Of a DNA stretch of 64,000 nt, positions 52,147-63,400 are shown piece by piece (within the stretch, counting starts at the first letter, position 1; each line of letters begins with the position of its first letter). The stretch is from Harmonia axyridis (Eukaryota; Arthropoda; Insecta; Coleoptera; Coccinellidae). The translations under genes were made by a program, and so were the position numbers. A model generated the notes under the pieces. It was given only the letters and a program-made list of their open reading frames with translations, made no database searches and had not been told where the DNA came from. The DNA lies in assembly GCF_914767665.1 (NCBI RefSeq), contig NC_059502.1, positions 39,481,812-39,545,811 of the forward strand, read 5' to 3'.

Positions 52147-52150
<4 letters not shown>
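50864..52150 (-). mobile_element. mariner (mauritiana/Mos1-like), 1.29 kb
   Basis: Terminal inverted repeats of about 28 bp (left TAAGGTGTGTGAATAAGTCT, right complement TCAGGTGTGTGAATAAGTCT), inserted in TA repeats. Length 1287 bp, essentially that of Mos1. It encodes one transposase on the minus strand with a single stop codon in it. The left end has TA where the right has TC, a one-base end mutation. Confidence 0.9.
50941..51984 (-). pseudogene. mariner transposase with one in-frame amber
   Basis: 347 codons from MSKFEPSRRHLREVSLYWFN to WGKVVASDGQYFQ. The N-terminal half has two helix-turn-helix regions (KSAAEAHRLLQEAYGEGCVD, DSCQTQEELAEALGVDRTTI). At 51613-51615 a TAG interrupts the conserved WVP(x)EL linker; the same frame then continues without any other defect. 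The catalytic triad is complete: TGDEKWI (Asp 1), LQHDNARPHVAQ (Asp 2) and YSPDIAPSDYHLF (Asp 3), with 34 residues between the second and third Asp, i.e. DD34D. RSGRPQ between the DNA-binding and catalytic parts is the usual nuclear-targeting GRPR-like motif. The protein would be active-looking except for the amber. Confidence 0.9.

Positions 52151-52203
<53 letters not shown>
52151..52203. repeat. (TA)n microsatellite
   Basis: TA tract between the mariner and an R4 copy. Confidence 0.95.
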
Positions 52204-52206
<3 letters not shown>

Positions 52207-53672
52207 AAATAGATTAAGAAGATACCACAAACGAACCCAAAGATTTAAAGATAATAACCTATTCTCCAACAATCAAAGACAGTTCTGGTGGAAACAGAGA
52301 ACATAAAGATGGCGGATGGAAGAGAAATGGCAAACCTGGGGACGGAGAACACATACAAATACCTAGGGATACAACAGACGTATGAAATAAAACAGAAAGA
52401 AAATAAAAATGCTGCAGAAACAGAACTCATCAGACGAGTTAAAAAAATAATCAGCTCACAACTGTCAGCAAAAAACAAAATCACAGCCATCAACACCTGG
52501 GCCATACCAACTTTTTCCTATACGTCGGGAATCGTTGATTGGTCCAAAACAGATCTGGAGAGACTGGACAGAAGAATACGAACAACATTCACACAGAACG
52601 GCATGCTACATCCAAATTCGGCAATAGAGAGGCTTTACTTACCCAGAACAGAAGGAGGACGTGGGTTAAGCAGCTTGCAACACATCTGTCTCAAAGAGAA
52701 AAGAAAAATTAGAGATTACTTCAGAGAGAACAACTTGCCTGTACATCAATGGATATCGGCCCAGTTCGCTGAAACACACAACGAGCAGGACGCAGGAGAA
52801 GACCCACCTGCAAAATTAAGACAGAGCTGGAAAACAAAAGCCTTACACGGAAGATTCTACACAAGTTTACACCAACCAGATGTAGATATAAAGAACTCAA
52901 ATACCTACTTGGTACAAGGCTACCTATTTCCCCAGACGGAAGGAACAGTCCTGGCCATCCAAGACCAGGTCGTCCCAACCAGAACATATGTGAAGCATAT
53001 TTTAAAACAACAAGTGGAATCCACTAAATGCAGGATGTGCAACGTGGCCGAAGAAACTATCCAGCACCTGTCCTCAGGATGTTCCACTATAGCAGGCACG
53101 AAATATCTCAGCAGGCATGACAATATGGGTAAAGTCGTTCATCAATTACTATGCCTCCAAAAGCAACTAGTCCAACACTTCACACCACACCACATATATA
53201 AACCACAAACTATAGTAGAGAACGAACAGCACAAAATATACTGGGATCTGGCAGTCACAACAGACAGAGGTGTGGAACACAATAGACCGGACATGGTGGT
53301 ATGGGATAACAAAAAGAAGACCGTCATCATTATTGACTTTGCTGTGCCGCAAGATAACAACCTAGCGAAAAGCTATGCCGAAAAAATATCCAAATATGAG
53401 GCACTAGCACAGCAAATGAAGGACATGTGGAGGCTCAAAGCAGTGACTATAATGCCCCTAATAATAAGCGTGAATGGCCTCGTACACCGAAAGACCACTC
53501 AACATCTAAATGAACTGGACCTGCCGCACAACACCATCACGTGGATGCAGAGGGCAGTAATCCTGGGAACTGTCAGCATAGTGAGAAAAATAATATATCC
53601 CCACTAGCTCACGGAGGTACTCTTGGCGCGTGCGCCCGGGTATCACGGCTACCACGAGAAGTGTGAAATTTA

Positions 53673-53690
<18 letters not shown>
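52204..53690 (+). mobile_element. R4-like LINE, 5'-truncated and internally deleted
   Basis: Starts abruptly after (TA)n at the equivalent of about residue 378 of the full-length copy, loses the RT core, and continues to a complete C-terminus, a GC-rich 3' untranslated region (GGCGCGTGCGCCCGGG) and an A run before the next (TA)n. Confidence 0.8.
52207..53607 (+). pseudogene. R4-like protein lacking the RT core
   Basis: The first piece (52207-52305) reads RLRRYHKRTQRFKDNNLFSN, the region before the RT. It then stops, and after a deletion of about 370 codons the frame at 52312 resumes with GTENTYKYLGIQQTYEIK, the end of the RT. From there it is open: HPNSAIERLYLPRTEGGRGL, CRMCNVAEETIQHLSSGC (CCHC), NRPDMVVWDNKKKTVIIIDF (endonuclease) and the C-terminus SIVRKIIYPH. 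Sequence differs widely from the copy at 44819, so it is another subfamily. Confidence 0.85.

Positions 53691-53727
<37 letters not shown>
53682..53727. repeat. (TA)n microsatellite
   Basis: TA tract on the A-tail side of the R4 copy. Confidence 0.95.
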
Positions 53728-53730
<3 letters not shown>

Positions 53731-53860
53731 CGTAAGAAAATTATTGATCGCAATATATCTAATAGATAAGAATGTTAGGTAAGAAGTCTTACCGAAAGCT
53801 TGGATGATATAAAAGTGTATCACTGAATTTCCTAGATTGAAACATCCTAACATTCTTATC

Positions 53861-53861
<1 letters not shown>
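53728..53861. mobile_element. small palindromic relic, probably Penelope pLTR
   Basis: AATAGATAAGAATGTTAGG near 53759 is answered by CCTAACATTCTTATCTATT near 53845. Between them is CCGAAAGCTTGGATGATATA, similar to the CGAAAGCTTGG of the pLTR cores. (TA)n lies on both sides. No gene. Confidence 0.5.

Positions 53862-53924
<63 letters not shown>
53862..53924. repeat. (TA)n microsatellite
   Basis: Last long TA tract of the cluster. Confidence 0.95.
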
Positions 53925-53927
<3 letters not shown>

Positions 53928-55689
53928 TCCCGCTATCTTCAAAGCGTCCATTCGAAAAACAGTCTCTGAGCGTCCGTGGCGAATTTCTCGCACAATCCCT
54001 AACTCATCGAATATATAATTTTCATCACTGAACAGAAGAGGTCGTTAGATGTCCGCAAACTTACTTTGGTCAATATCTATTTTATCAACTCTCATTCTAA
54101 CGATTTCCGAGCGTCATTTCAAGAAACCTTCCTAGAGCGTCCAAAATATACAACAAAACTTTCACCTTGCCGATTACTAGGCGTCCAGGCTATGTTGCCA
54201 GTTAGGGCACTGTCGGCAAGACCGAGGCTTCTCTAGAAACAAACAAGAACAGACTCTGCCGACTGATTTACGATCATTCATGCGTCAGCAATCGTAGAAA
54301 AAAATCACAACAGCTGCACTCGCACAGCGCAGCGTTCCAATAAATGAATCTCGACCGAGTTCGGCGTTTGAAACTTTTGCTTCAAGCGTTGACCTCGCTA
54401 GGCTTAGCCTTGATATTAATAAATGGGGATTGGATTGGAATATAATATGAAACGAATTTTCAAAACTTGGATATTTCAGAACCTGTTTGTCACATGGTGT
54501 TGAAATTTTGTGTCTATATGGCGGGCATCTGTAAAATGAGTTCTATGAAATCTCATCTTTAGAGGTATTTCAAGTAAAAAGAAAATTGAAACCTCTGATT
54601 TGATGAGTTCTCAAACCACAGAAGGTCATAAATAAAAACTTTTGGACCGTGTGTTGTTTGTATTTTAAGGGTTCATTCCAGATACTTAGACAAGAACAGA
54701 GAAATGCAACTATGTGGATACAAAGATGCATGATAAAAATTCCGATTGCTGTCCAACATAGGGCGGAAAAGAGAAACGTGTAGTTTTTTTTCAATCCGTG
54801 AATTAAGAGAAGTATGTGGACGTCGGTGGAAAAATTTTAAAATATATTTCAGAATACTCTTTAAACATGATCCGTTGCCAATATACGATGGTACATATCG
54901 AAAAGAAAAGAATTTATGTATGCATTTATTATTTCCTGATTCTTTTTCGTCTCTCCGTATTTCGTATAATTCTGAGATTTCTATTTGTCATTTAGCAAAT
55001 TCTTAATGCCAAACAGAACGTGATCACAAAACAGCGAGACAAATCACTAAATCGTTTGCAGGAATCATGGCTTCCTGAATTTGAGTGAGAATGTCAACGT
55101 TCTTCAACCTCCGAACAAAAACAAACTGTCGAATAGATTCGACTATTTGAATTTTATATAACTCAACCTGAAATCAGCTCCTTGATTTACGTCAGTGCTC
55201 TTCTAGAATTTCTGATTTTTGTATATCTGCGGTATCATTGGATGGAGTTTGCCCTCTTACGAATTCATCTTTCGAGATTCTAAAATGTTTCTTTCGTAAG
55301 TTATTGCAATAACTATCAGTTTCCGATAGGTCGACCGCAAATACAATAACTTCTGAAAGAAAAGACTTAGAGACTCGATATTTGTAGAGCAGGATTTGAG
55401 ATTACTTGATTCCGTAGATATATCCATTCGAAATTGTAATTTCGATTTGTCCGGATTGAAATCTGCTACTTGGTTAAAAAATTACGGCGTTAATCATTTT
55501 ACAGAACCTCGTGAGGAAATGGCTTAGAAGCTCCTGGTTTTGTTTTTTTTGTATAACTCTGAATATTTCACAACCTATGTTTGGTAGTGCGTATGTATGA
55601 GTTTTTTTTTTCTTGAAATTTTGAAAAACTGATATATAATCGGAATGAAATAATTCGATGAGGTTTCATTGAACTATCATATCAAATTG
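53925..55689. other. unassigned, no gene supported
   Basis: About 1.8 kb without a recognised element. The first 270 bases contain several GCGTCC words (near 53940, 53969, 54140 and 54181), which may mark a decayed repeat. Short open stretches (for example 54746-55006) have no family motif and no splice-site support. Confidence 0.4.
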
Positions 55690-57910
55690 AAAGACTTCTT
55701 CTTCTTCTTCTTCTTTTAGCTAGGGAGTTCCCTGTTTGCTTGGCCTTGGTCTATTCTATTCATTCATTCCTTCAAACTTGGTCTATTCTGCAGATGAGGA
55801 AAACCAGCTTTGAGCCCATCTTTTTGGTGGTCTACCCGGCTTTCTCCTTCCTCTGGGTTGTTCATTCTTGCAGATGTATGCTATTCTATCTGACTCCATC
55901 CTATCAACGTGGTCTCTCCAATCCCTCCTTCTCTGTCTACTCCACTTGACAACATCCTGCACACCAGTTCTCTGTCTTATTGACTTGTTGGTCTGTCTAT
56001 CCCTCAATGTCACCCCTGAAATTCTTCTCAGGATCCTCATTTCTATCGTTCTGAGCTTTTGTTTGGTTCTCTCTGTTTCCGCACGGGTTTCTACGGCGTA
56101 GGTCATAATTGGGCGCACTATTGCTTTGTAAAGCCTCACCTTTGTTTCCTGGAGCATGTACTTGTTCTGCCACACCATTGTGTTCAGATATCCAGTTATC
56201 TGTGCCGCCTTAGTGGCCTGCTGTTGGACTTCCGAATAGAGATCTCTGTGACTGGTGATTTCAACTCCGAGATATTTGAAGCTCATTGTCTGCTGAATGA
56301 CGACACCCTCTAGTTCTAATTTACATCGAACAGGTTCCTTACTTATCACCATGCATTTAGTTTTGTCACTGGATATCTTCATGTTGTGTTGTTTGCTGGC
56401 AATATTGAACAGATGTAGCAGCCTCTGGAGGTCATCCTCACAACCCGCCAAAAGAAGCGTATCATCAGCATAGCAGACGATGTTTATATTGTGGCTCCCT
56501 ATGCTGAATCCCTTCTTACCTCTCAGAGCGTATATCATGCGGTCCATTATCAGACTAAACAGGAAGGGGCTCAGCGAATCTCCCTGTCGAATACCCATAT
56601 TCGCGGTAATAGGCTCTGTGATACCATCTGCTGTTTTTATTTCAATTGATGTATCCGAATATATATCGTAGATCAGCTCGATCAGATTGTGTGGGACATG
56701 GTGTTCGTCCAATACTTTTAGCACATCGTTTCTTTGTACCCGGTCAAAAGCCTTAGTGAAATCGACGAAGCACATATATAGGGGACAGTCGAATTCAATG
56801 GATTTCTCCACCAGTTGTCGGACAATAAAGATAGCATCAGTTGTGCTCCGATTTTTTCTGAACCCCTGCTGTTCCTCCGAGATTGGTATTAGCTCCTCCA
56901 TTATACTCCTTATTGCAGATGTGAAAAGCTTAAGAACAGTATTGAGCAGAGAAATTCCCCGATAGTTGTCTGGCGTTTTCTTATCTCCCTTTTTGTGTAC
57001 TGGAATGGTGTAGCTGTTTTTCCACTCTTTTCTTCGTGTCCAGCACATGGGAAAACAACTCGTGTATGCGCACTACCATGGATTCGCCACCGAGTTTGAA
57101 AAACTCATTATATACTTCATCGGGCCCGGGAGATTTTCGTGTCTTCAGTTTTCTTATGGAATCTCTCACTGCATCTAAAGACAGCTTTGCAGTGTTTCTA
57201 TTGAGCCATTTTCGTTCTGCCTCTCCCAAGTTTTCCTCCCGCAGGCTGTATAGTTCACTAAAGTATTCATGCCATTTTCTACTTTTTATTGATGGTATCT
57301 GAACGTATTCTGTTATTTCCTTTTTCTGATTTCGCAACGTTCTCCAGATATTTCTTTGGACTCCATATAGGTCGTGTTCCATGTCTTTAACATACTTTTC
57401 CCAGTAATCTTCTTTGATATTTCTTATTGACTGATTGTTACTGTTACGGACTGTTTTGTAGGCTGCATATTCTTGTGATGTTGGGTTCCTCTTATATTGT
57501 AAAAATGCCTGTTTCTTTTCCTGTGCCAATTTTCTTACTCTCTCATCAAACCAGGGAGTTCTGTTTCTTTTGCCGATAGTGCTGGCAGTTCTCCTTCCTA
57601 GCACCTCCTCTGCTGTTATGAGCATGGCGTTCTTGAGCTCTCTCCATTCGTCATCTACTTCCTGGCTGTCATATTTGCCCGCCTGAAGTCTCTGCGATAG
57701 TCTTGACGCATATAGATGTTTGGTTGTTGGATCGTCAATCTTTTCAATACACAATTTCTCAGATTTTTTATGAAACGTCCTTTTGCGTGCAAGATCCAGA
57801 TTCAACCTGCACAGTACCAGCCCATGATCGGAACCAATATTGGCAGATGAAAGGGTTCTAACGTCCAAAATTTGTTTTGGGTGAATCTCTGTATTGGTTA
57901 GAATAATCAA
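55690..57910 (-). mobile_element. RTE-type LINE, 5'-truncated
   Basis: Minus strand: the end of the endonuclease, a full RT and a long C-terminal region, no RNase H, a 3' untranslated region of about 90 bases and a (GAA)n-type tail (CTT repeats at 55698-55718). Short simple-repeat tails are usual for RTE. Truncated in the endonuclease at about 57905. One frameshift. Confidence 0.8.
55783..57910 (-). pseudogene. RTE ORF2: endonuclease end and reverse transcriptase
   Basis: First part (57910-56981): SSANIGSDHGLVLCRLNLDL is the endonuclease SDH motif, then the linker (RTPWFDERVRKLAQEKKQAF, NIKEDYWEKYVKDMEHDL) and the RT start (LKTRKSPGPDEVYNEFFKLG). Near 57000-57040 the frame shifts by one. Second part (to 55783): NSYTIPVHKKGDKKTPDNYR, QQGFRKNRSTTDAIFIVRQL, CFVDFTKAFDRVQRNDVL (motif A), MGIRQGDSLSPFLFSLIM (motif B), VCYADDTLLLAGCEDDLQRL (motif C) and SFKYLGVEITSHRD. 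The C-terminus has the family-typical RRRDWRDHVDRM and GRRKPGRPPKRW. Apart from the one shift and the truncation the frame is open. Confidence 0.85.
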
Positions 57911-58810
57911 TTGAAAGACGAGATGGAAAATTAGACGTAATTCCTCGATTCTTTATGTCTCCGTGCCAAAAGGGGGCGGGTCAGTTAGTATCATCCTAAC
58001 ACCGACATTTACTGACACAAATCATTGAACCACTGAAGAATATAATATCAAGATCCTCACAAAATTTTGTACGAACGCAATTTCTCACAAAATTTTGTTG
58101 GCACCATTTGGTTAGTGAATTCTTGAAAAAAAAGGTTTCTAAAATGTTTCTTATTTTTGTTGAAAAACATTTCCTTTTCTTCAGATTCCAATGAAATTCG
58201 TTTTTGCGCGCATATTCTAGCGGAACAGCGTGCTATCGTTTGCCCCACTGTATAATTTTCGAATTTTCGAGCGAAAATGGTCTCGTTTCCGCGATAACTT
58301 GAAAACGAAAAGAGGTATCGACATGAAATTTCGTTCGGCCAGGTTCGTTGATGGGCCGAATCGCTCGAGGGGTTTAGAAGTTATGGTCATTTAAATTTTT
58401 GAGTTAAAGCCAATATCTCAGGGACTTATAATGCAATCGCACTCAAACTTGGTGGGTACAAACGTGCAACTTCGGGCCGAATTTTTTCGAGATAGTATCG
58501 ATAGTTAATTAAAAAAAAATTGTCAGATTCCAATGAGTTCTAGCACATGTTTTGATGCTGAAATTTCAGAACAGCGTACAAAATTTCAATTTCATCCGTT
58601 TTCAAGTTTCGGAGATATAGGGAGAAAAAATATGTAAAATATTGTGATATTTTTCCTTGGTACGGTTATTATTTCTGAAATAACTCAACAAATATGAATC
58701 CGATCACGATAACACTTAATGGTTAAATGCGAATCACTTACACGCATTTGGTCGCGAAATTTTGTCGGTATCGTATCAATAGTAAATTAAAAGAAAATTG
58801 GAAAATCATT
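57911..58810. repeat. palindrome-family unit (direct copy of about 62500-63430)
   Basis: Segments such as CACAAAATTTTGTTGGCACC, TTTTGTTGAAAAACATTTCC, TCTTCAGATTCCAATGAAA, TTTGCGCGCATATTCTAG, GAACAGCGTGCTATCGTTT and ATTATTTCTGAAATAACTC recur in the same order at 62500-63430. No coding. The first 150 bases (57911-58060) are unique. Confidence 0.65.
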
Positions 58811-58894
58811 GACGTGAAGTCATCAGCTTTTGCGCGCATGTTCAAAGCAGACCAACAAGTGAACATGCGCGCAAAAGCTGATGACTTCACGTCA
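58810..58894. repeat. perfect 35-bp hairpin with GCGCGC core
   Basis: TGACGTGAAGTCATCAGC through TTTTGCGCGCATGTTCA (58810-58844) is exactly complementary to 58860-58894 around a 15-base loop. Weaker complementarity extends outward on both sides (AAAATTGG / CCAAATTTT). Parts of it recur at 62212, 62722 and 63733. Confidence 0.95.
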
Positions 58895-59059
58895 GTGCTT
58901 TCCAAATTTTTTTTTTCCAACAGCACCTAGAAAAATTCCATCTGAATGGTATCGTGAAGAATTTCAATCAAGCGTGGGTAAACGGCGGGAACTACAGCTC
59001 ACTTTCTGGTCTAGAAACGGTATTATATCAACTACTAGCTTATGCACTCATTTTGGAGA

Positions 59060-61410
59060 ATACTAGTAAAAGGTCGGATTTCCTTACATTATTGGGTTTA
59101 TACCAACTTTTTCCCACAATAAATGTTCCTACTAGGGTTACAAGTTGTACAAGTACTTGCTTAGATAATATTTTTGTTAATTTTGATGCTGATTCAGAAG
59201 TGCTCAGTACTACTGTTTCAGATCATTTCGGACAAAAAATAAGTTTTACTGTCATGAGTAAAGAAAATAATAACAATAGGTTAGTCTATCGTAGGTTTTA
59301 TAATGAAGAGAATAAAATGAATTTCCGTGATGGTCTGAAACAGGAGGGCTGGCAAGCAGTATTTTCGATTGAAGAATCTAATATTGATTTACAGTGGGAG
59401 TCTTTTATGAAATCCTTTTTTTTAATATTTGAGGAGCATTTTCCATTGAAATTGGTTAAATTGGGTAAAAAGAATTTGAAAAATTATTATGACACAAAGG
59501 ATGTGAGGGAGAGTAAGTGTAAATTAGACATTTTGCTCACTTTAAAATCACATGATAGTTCTTATAAAGCTTTATACAATAGTGAAAAACAAAATTATGA
59601 TAAACTCCTCACAGCAGCTAGGACCAATTTCTATAATGTGAAAATTCAGTCATCAGACAATAAAAATAAAACAATGTGGTCGATTTGTAATGATATTAGA
59701 GGTACAGAAAGTAAAAATAAAAATAATTTTTTCAATGAAGGTCCTGATAGTATAGCTGAAAAATATAATAAGTTCTTAGTTGATAAAATTCCCATTATGC
59801 TAAGTGATTTGGGTGATGAAGTATTTTCTTGTAATTTACCAGATAACCCCAGATCAATTGTTTTACATCCAACTAATCCTAATGAAATAGTCGAAATAAT
59901 TAAGAAAATAAAGAATAAATACTGTAGTGGCGATGATGGAATACCTGTCAATATTATGAAATATTGTGCAGATGAGATAAAGGGTGTCATTTCATATATA
60001 GTCAACAATTCTCTTAAGTTTGGAATTTTTCCCAAGAACTTGAAATTAGCGTTGATAAAACCCATTTATAAAAAAGGAGATGATACTTGTTTTGAAAGTT
60101 ACAGACCTATCAGTATACTGTCCAGTTTTTCCAAAATATTTGAACATGTAATGTGTGAAAGACTGTTGATATTTATGAAGGAGTGCAATCTGTTTAATGA
60201 CTCTCAGCATGGCTACTTGGAGGGTCGATCTGTTCAGACTGCATTATATCAGTTTACAGAAAGGGTTATAAGACTTCTGGAGGAGGATAAACTTGGGTTG
60301 GGTTTGTTTGTTGATCTGGCGAGTGCTTATGACTGTTTGTTCAGACCTTTTCTTTTAATAAAACTTGAAAAACTGGGTATTAGAGGTAGTGCAAAAGACT
60401 GGATAGCTTCATATCTTTCCGAGCGTTCGCAGAGAGTGTCTATTGTTAAAAATGGCAAAGATGTAAAATCAGATATAATTGAATCAAATTATGGGGTACC
60501 TCAAGGCAGTGTTATAGGACCCATCCTATTCATAATTTTTATAATAGATATATGTGATGTTATTGAAGACATCCTAAAACTGTTAACTTCTTTTGTTGAT
60601 GACACAAATTTGATGATTGGTGGAAATGATTTTGATGATATCAAGGCAAAAACACTCTCAATATATAATAAATTAAAATCGTGGTTTACAAAGAATAAAT
60701 TATTTATGAATGAAAATAAAACATCAGCTGTGCTATTTAGCACAAGCAGATCGCAGAAAATGAGGGAAAATGTGTTGGATTTAAATGGTTGTAATGTCAA
60801 GATTGAAGAGTCAATTAAATTTTTGGGGGTATATTTGGATGGTTTTCTTAAATGGTCATATCACATAGATTACCTGTCAGGGAAGCTATGTAGTGTAGGA
60901 TTTGGAATCAGAACCTTATCAAAGTATTTGAGTCTAAATAATTTAAAAACAGTTTATTTTGCAAATTTTGAATGCCTCTTAAGATATGGAATTATTTTTT
61001 GGGGATCAAGCTCAGAGGTCAATAAATTGTTTGTGTTGCAAAAAAGGGTGATGAGGTATATTTTTAAAATGACTTCAATTCAATCATGTAGGGGATTATT
61101 TAAGAGAAATAAACTTTTAACAATTTTTGGTATTTATGTATTAGAATGTTTGCTTTTCTTTTTCAAGAACAAAGATATTTTTTCAGTTCACACAATTAAA
61201 AGTAATTACCCTTTAAGATCGCAGAACTTACATTATCCTATACATAGGTTATCTCTATCAGAAAAGCACCCATCTTACATGTGTATTAGATTGTACAATA
61301 AACTACCTGATAGGATTAAACTGTTGAATGATTTTAAGAATTTTAAGAAAAATGTCAGAGATTATTTGATTTGTTTAGAACCATATTCTCTTTATGATTA
61401 TTTAAGTTAA
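59060..61410 (+). pseudogene. LINE ORF2: endonuclease end and intact reverse transcriptase
   Basis: The open frame begins at 58954, but its first 40 or so codons look like flanking DNA. LINE protein starts about SKRSDFLTLLGLYQLFPTIN and VPTRVTSCTSTCLDNIF, with TVSDHFGQ as the endonuclease end. RT motifs: YCSGDDGIPVNIMKYC, IKPIYKKGDD, SYRPISILSSFSKIFEHVM, QHGYLEGRSVQTAL, GLFVDLASAYDCLF (motif A), NYGVPQGSVIGPILFIIF (motif B), TSFVDDTNLMIGG (motif C) and KFLGVYLDG. The C-terminus is complete (SYMCIRLYNKLPDRIK ... LYDYLS). No stop over about 780 codons, very AT-rich codon use. The only defect is the missing front of the endonuclease. The Daphne or CR1 clade is judged from RT motifs and lack of RNase H and is not certain. 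Confidence 0.8.
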
Positions 61411-61521
61411 TTTTAGTATTTTTGTGGATTTTGGCAATTTGACACTATTTCTTTTATGTATAGTACACTGTACAGACATATTATGAAATAAAGAGTATTA
61501 TTATTATTATTATTATTATTA
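59060..61521 (+). mobile_element. Daphne/CR1-like LINE, 5'-truncated
   Basis: Endonuclease end and RT without RNase H, then a short 3' untranslated region with AATAAAGAG and a (TTA)n tail at 61496-61521. Both flanks belong to the palindrome family, so the LINE landed inside it. Endonuclease truncated at about 59060. Confidence 0.75.
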
Positions 61522-61539
61522 TTTGACATTCAAGTTTCA

Positions 61540-63400
61540 TTATGATCAGATTGAAATCTCTTGTAAATTAGTTATTCCAGAAATAAAAAATAAAACGAAA
61601 AAAATAAAAAATAACGAAATTTGACATATTCTTTTCGCAAAATCTCCCAACATTGAAATCGGGTAAAATTGAAATTATGTTTACTCTTTGAAAATGTCGA
61701 CGTCAAAACACGTGCAAAAATAAATCAGAAATCTGATGAGTACTTTTCGAAAAAAAAATTTTTTCAGAACAAATTGCAAAAATTTTCCAAATATATTTTT
61801 TTTAAATTTACCAAGAATTCGATCTCATTGAAAAAAATCAGAAAAGTTGTGCGTCAGTACACCTAATTCACGTACTAAGTTTGAATGCGATCGCACAATT
61901 AGTTCCTGAGATATTGATTAAATAACCTCCAACATTCAAATGACAATTACTCCGAAACCGCTTGAACGATTTGGCCGGATAACGAACTTAGCCGCTGCAT
62001 TGTGACACGGAACCAACCCTAAAAATGTTCTGATCGATGGCTACTCGCGTTTTCCCGTTATCGTGCTTACGGACGGTCGGTCGGATAGAATTGATTTTGA
62101 CAACGGATTCTTCATCAGTGTGTCCAAACTAGTCGTTAAAGACCATTTTCGCGAAAAAATTCGAAAAAGACAGAAATTGTGACGAAATGATAGCACGCTG
62201 TTCCCCTTGAACATGCGCGCAAAAAATGCAAGAAGAGTTAATCTTTTGTTCGCAAGGGATAATTTCACGTCAGTGCTTTTCTAGAATTTGTTCCTCGGTT
62301 TCGTTGTTATCTCCGAGATTACCCAAAAATATTGATCCTGTTGTAACCGAACTGGACAATTGGTTGAAGAATATCCACTTGCAAAATATTGTATTGATCT
62401 TATTATTTAGTAAAGTCAAAATCAAATCATTTTAGAAAATTTCATACCCGATGATGATTAAATTAGGAGGTTAGATTCAGAATATCAACGCGCAGTTTGC
62501 TCGCTAAATTTTGTTGGTATCGTTTGGTTAGTGACTTCTTAAAAAAATATTTTCAGAAATTTTTCCATATTTTTGTTGAAAAAAAATTGCCATTCTTCAG
62601 ATTCCAATGAAATACTTTAGGGAACCTAAGCTCCGTATTCTTCAACAGTGAGCTGCATTTCAATTTGATTGGATTTTAAGTTCAGGAGATAAAGGGAAAA
62701 ACATGTCAAATTTCGCGTTTTTGCGCGCATGTTCTAGGGAAACAGCGTGCTATCGTTTTGTCACGATGTCTGTCTTTTTGAAATTTTTTCGCTAAAATGG
62801 TCTCAAACGGCTAGGTTGGACTCACTGATGAAGAATCCGTCTTTAAAATGAATTCTGTCCGGTCAGCCGACCCTTCCGTCCGTTGTCACGATTGCGGGAA
62901 AACGAAGACATCTATCTAGATTTTCGGAATAGTTTGCGCATCAGAATGCGACGGTTGAGTTCATTAACCAGCCACATCGGTCGAGCGGTTTCGGAGTTTT
63001 GAATCATTTGAAATTTTGAGGTTATGTTATTAATATATTAGGAACTAAATGTGCGATCGTATTCAAACGTAGTACGTGAATGGGGAGTACTGACACGCAA
63101 CTTTTAAAATTTTTCAATGAGATCGTATGTTTGATAAATTTAAAAAAATTTGTTTTTCGAGAATTTTCGCAATTTTTTTGAAAAAAATTTTTTTTTCAAA
63201 AAGGAGTCATCAGATTTCCAATTAGTGTTTGCACATGTTTTGATATCAATATTTTCAACAGTACACATAATTTTAATTTTATCCGATTTTAATTTTGGGA
63301 GACATTGCAAAAAGAATAAGTCGAATTTTGTGATATTTTCCTTAATAAGGTTATTATTTCTGAAATTACTCCAGAAATATGGATCTGAAGGAATTACTAA
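61540..63400. mobile_element. long imperfect palindrome (foldback element)
   Basis: Left arm about 61540-62222 is an imperfect reverse complement of right arm about 62713-63400, with a roughly 490-bp spacer. Good landmarks: GAACAGCGTGCTATCGTTTT (62738) against its complement near 62150-62170, GTGCGATCGTATTCAAACGT (63050) against GAATGCGATCGCACA (61887), and CATGTTTTGATATCAA (63235) against GACGTCAAAACACGTG (61698). No coding capacity. This is much like a Foldback-type or MITE-type element. Confidence 0.7.

Noticed and set aside
58727..59066. Short frames on both strands with shared VKSSAFARMF
   Set aside because: They read through the perfect hairpin at 58810-58894, so both strands give the same peptide by symmetry.
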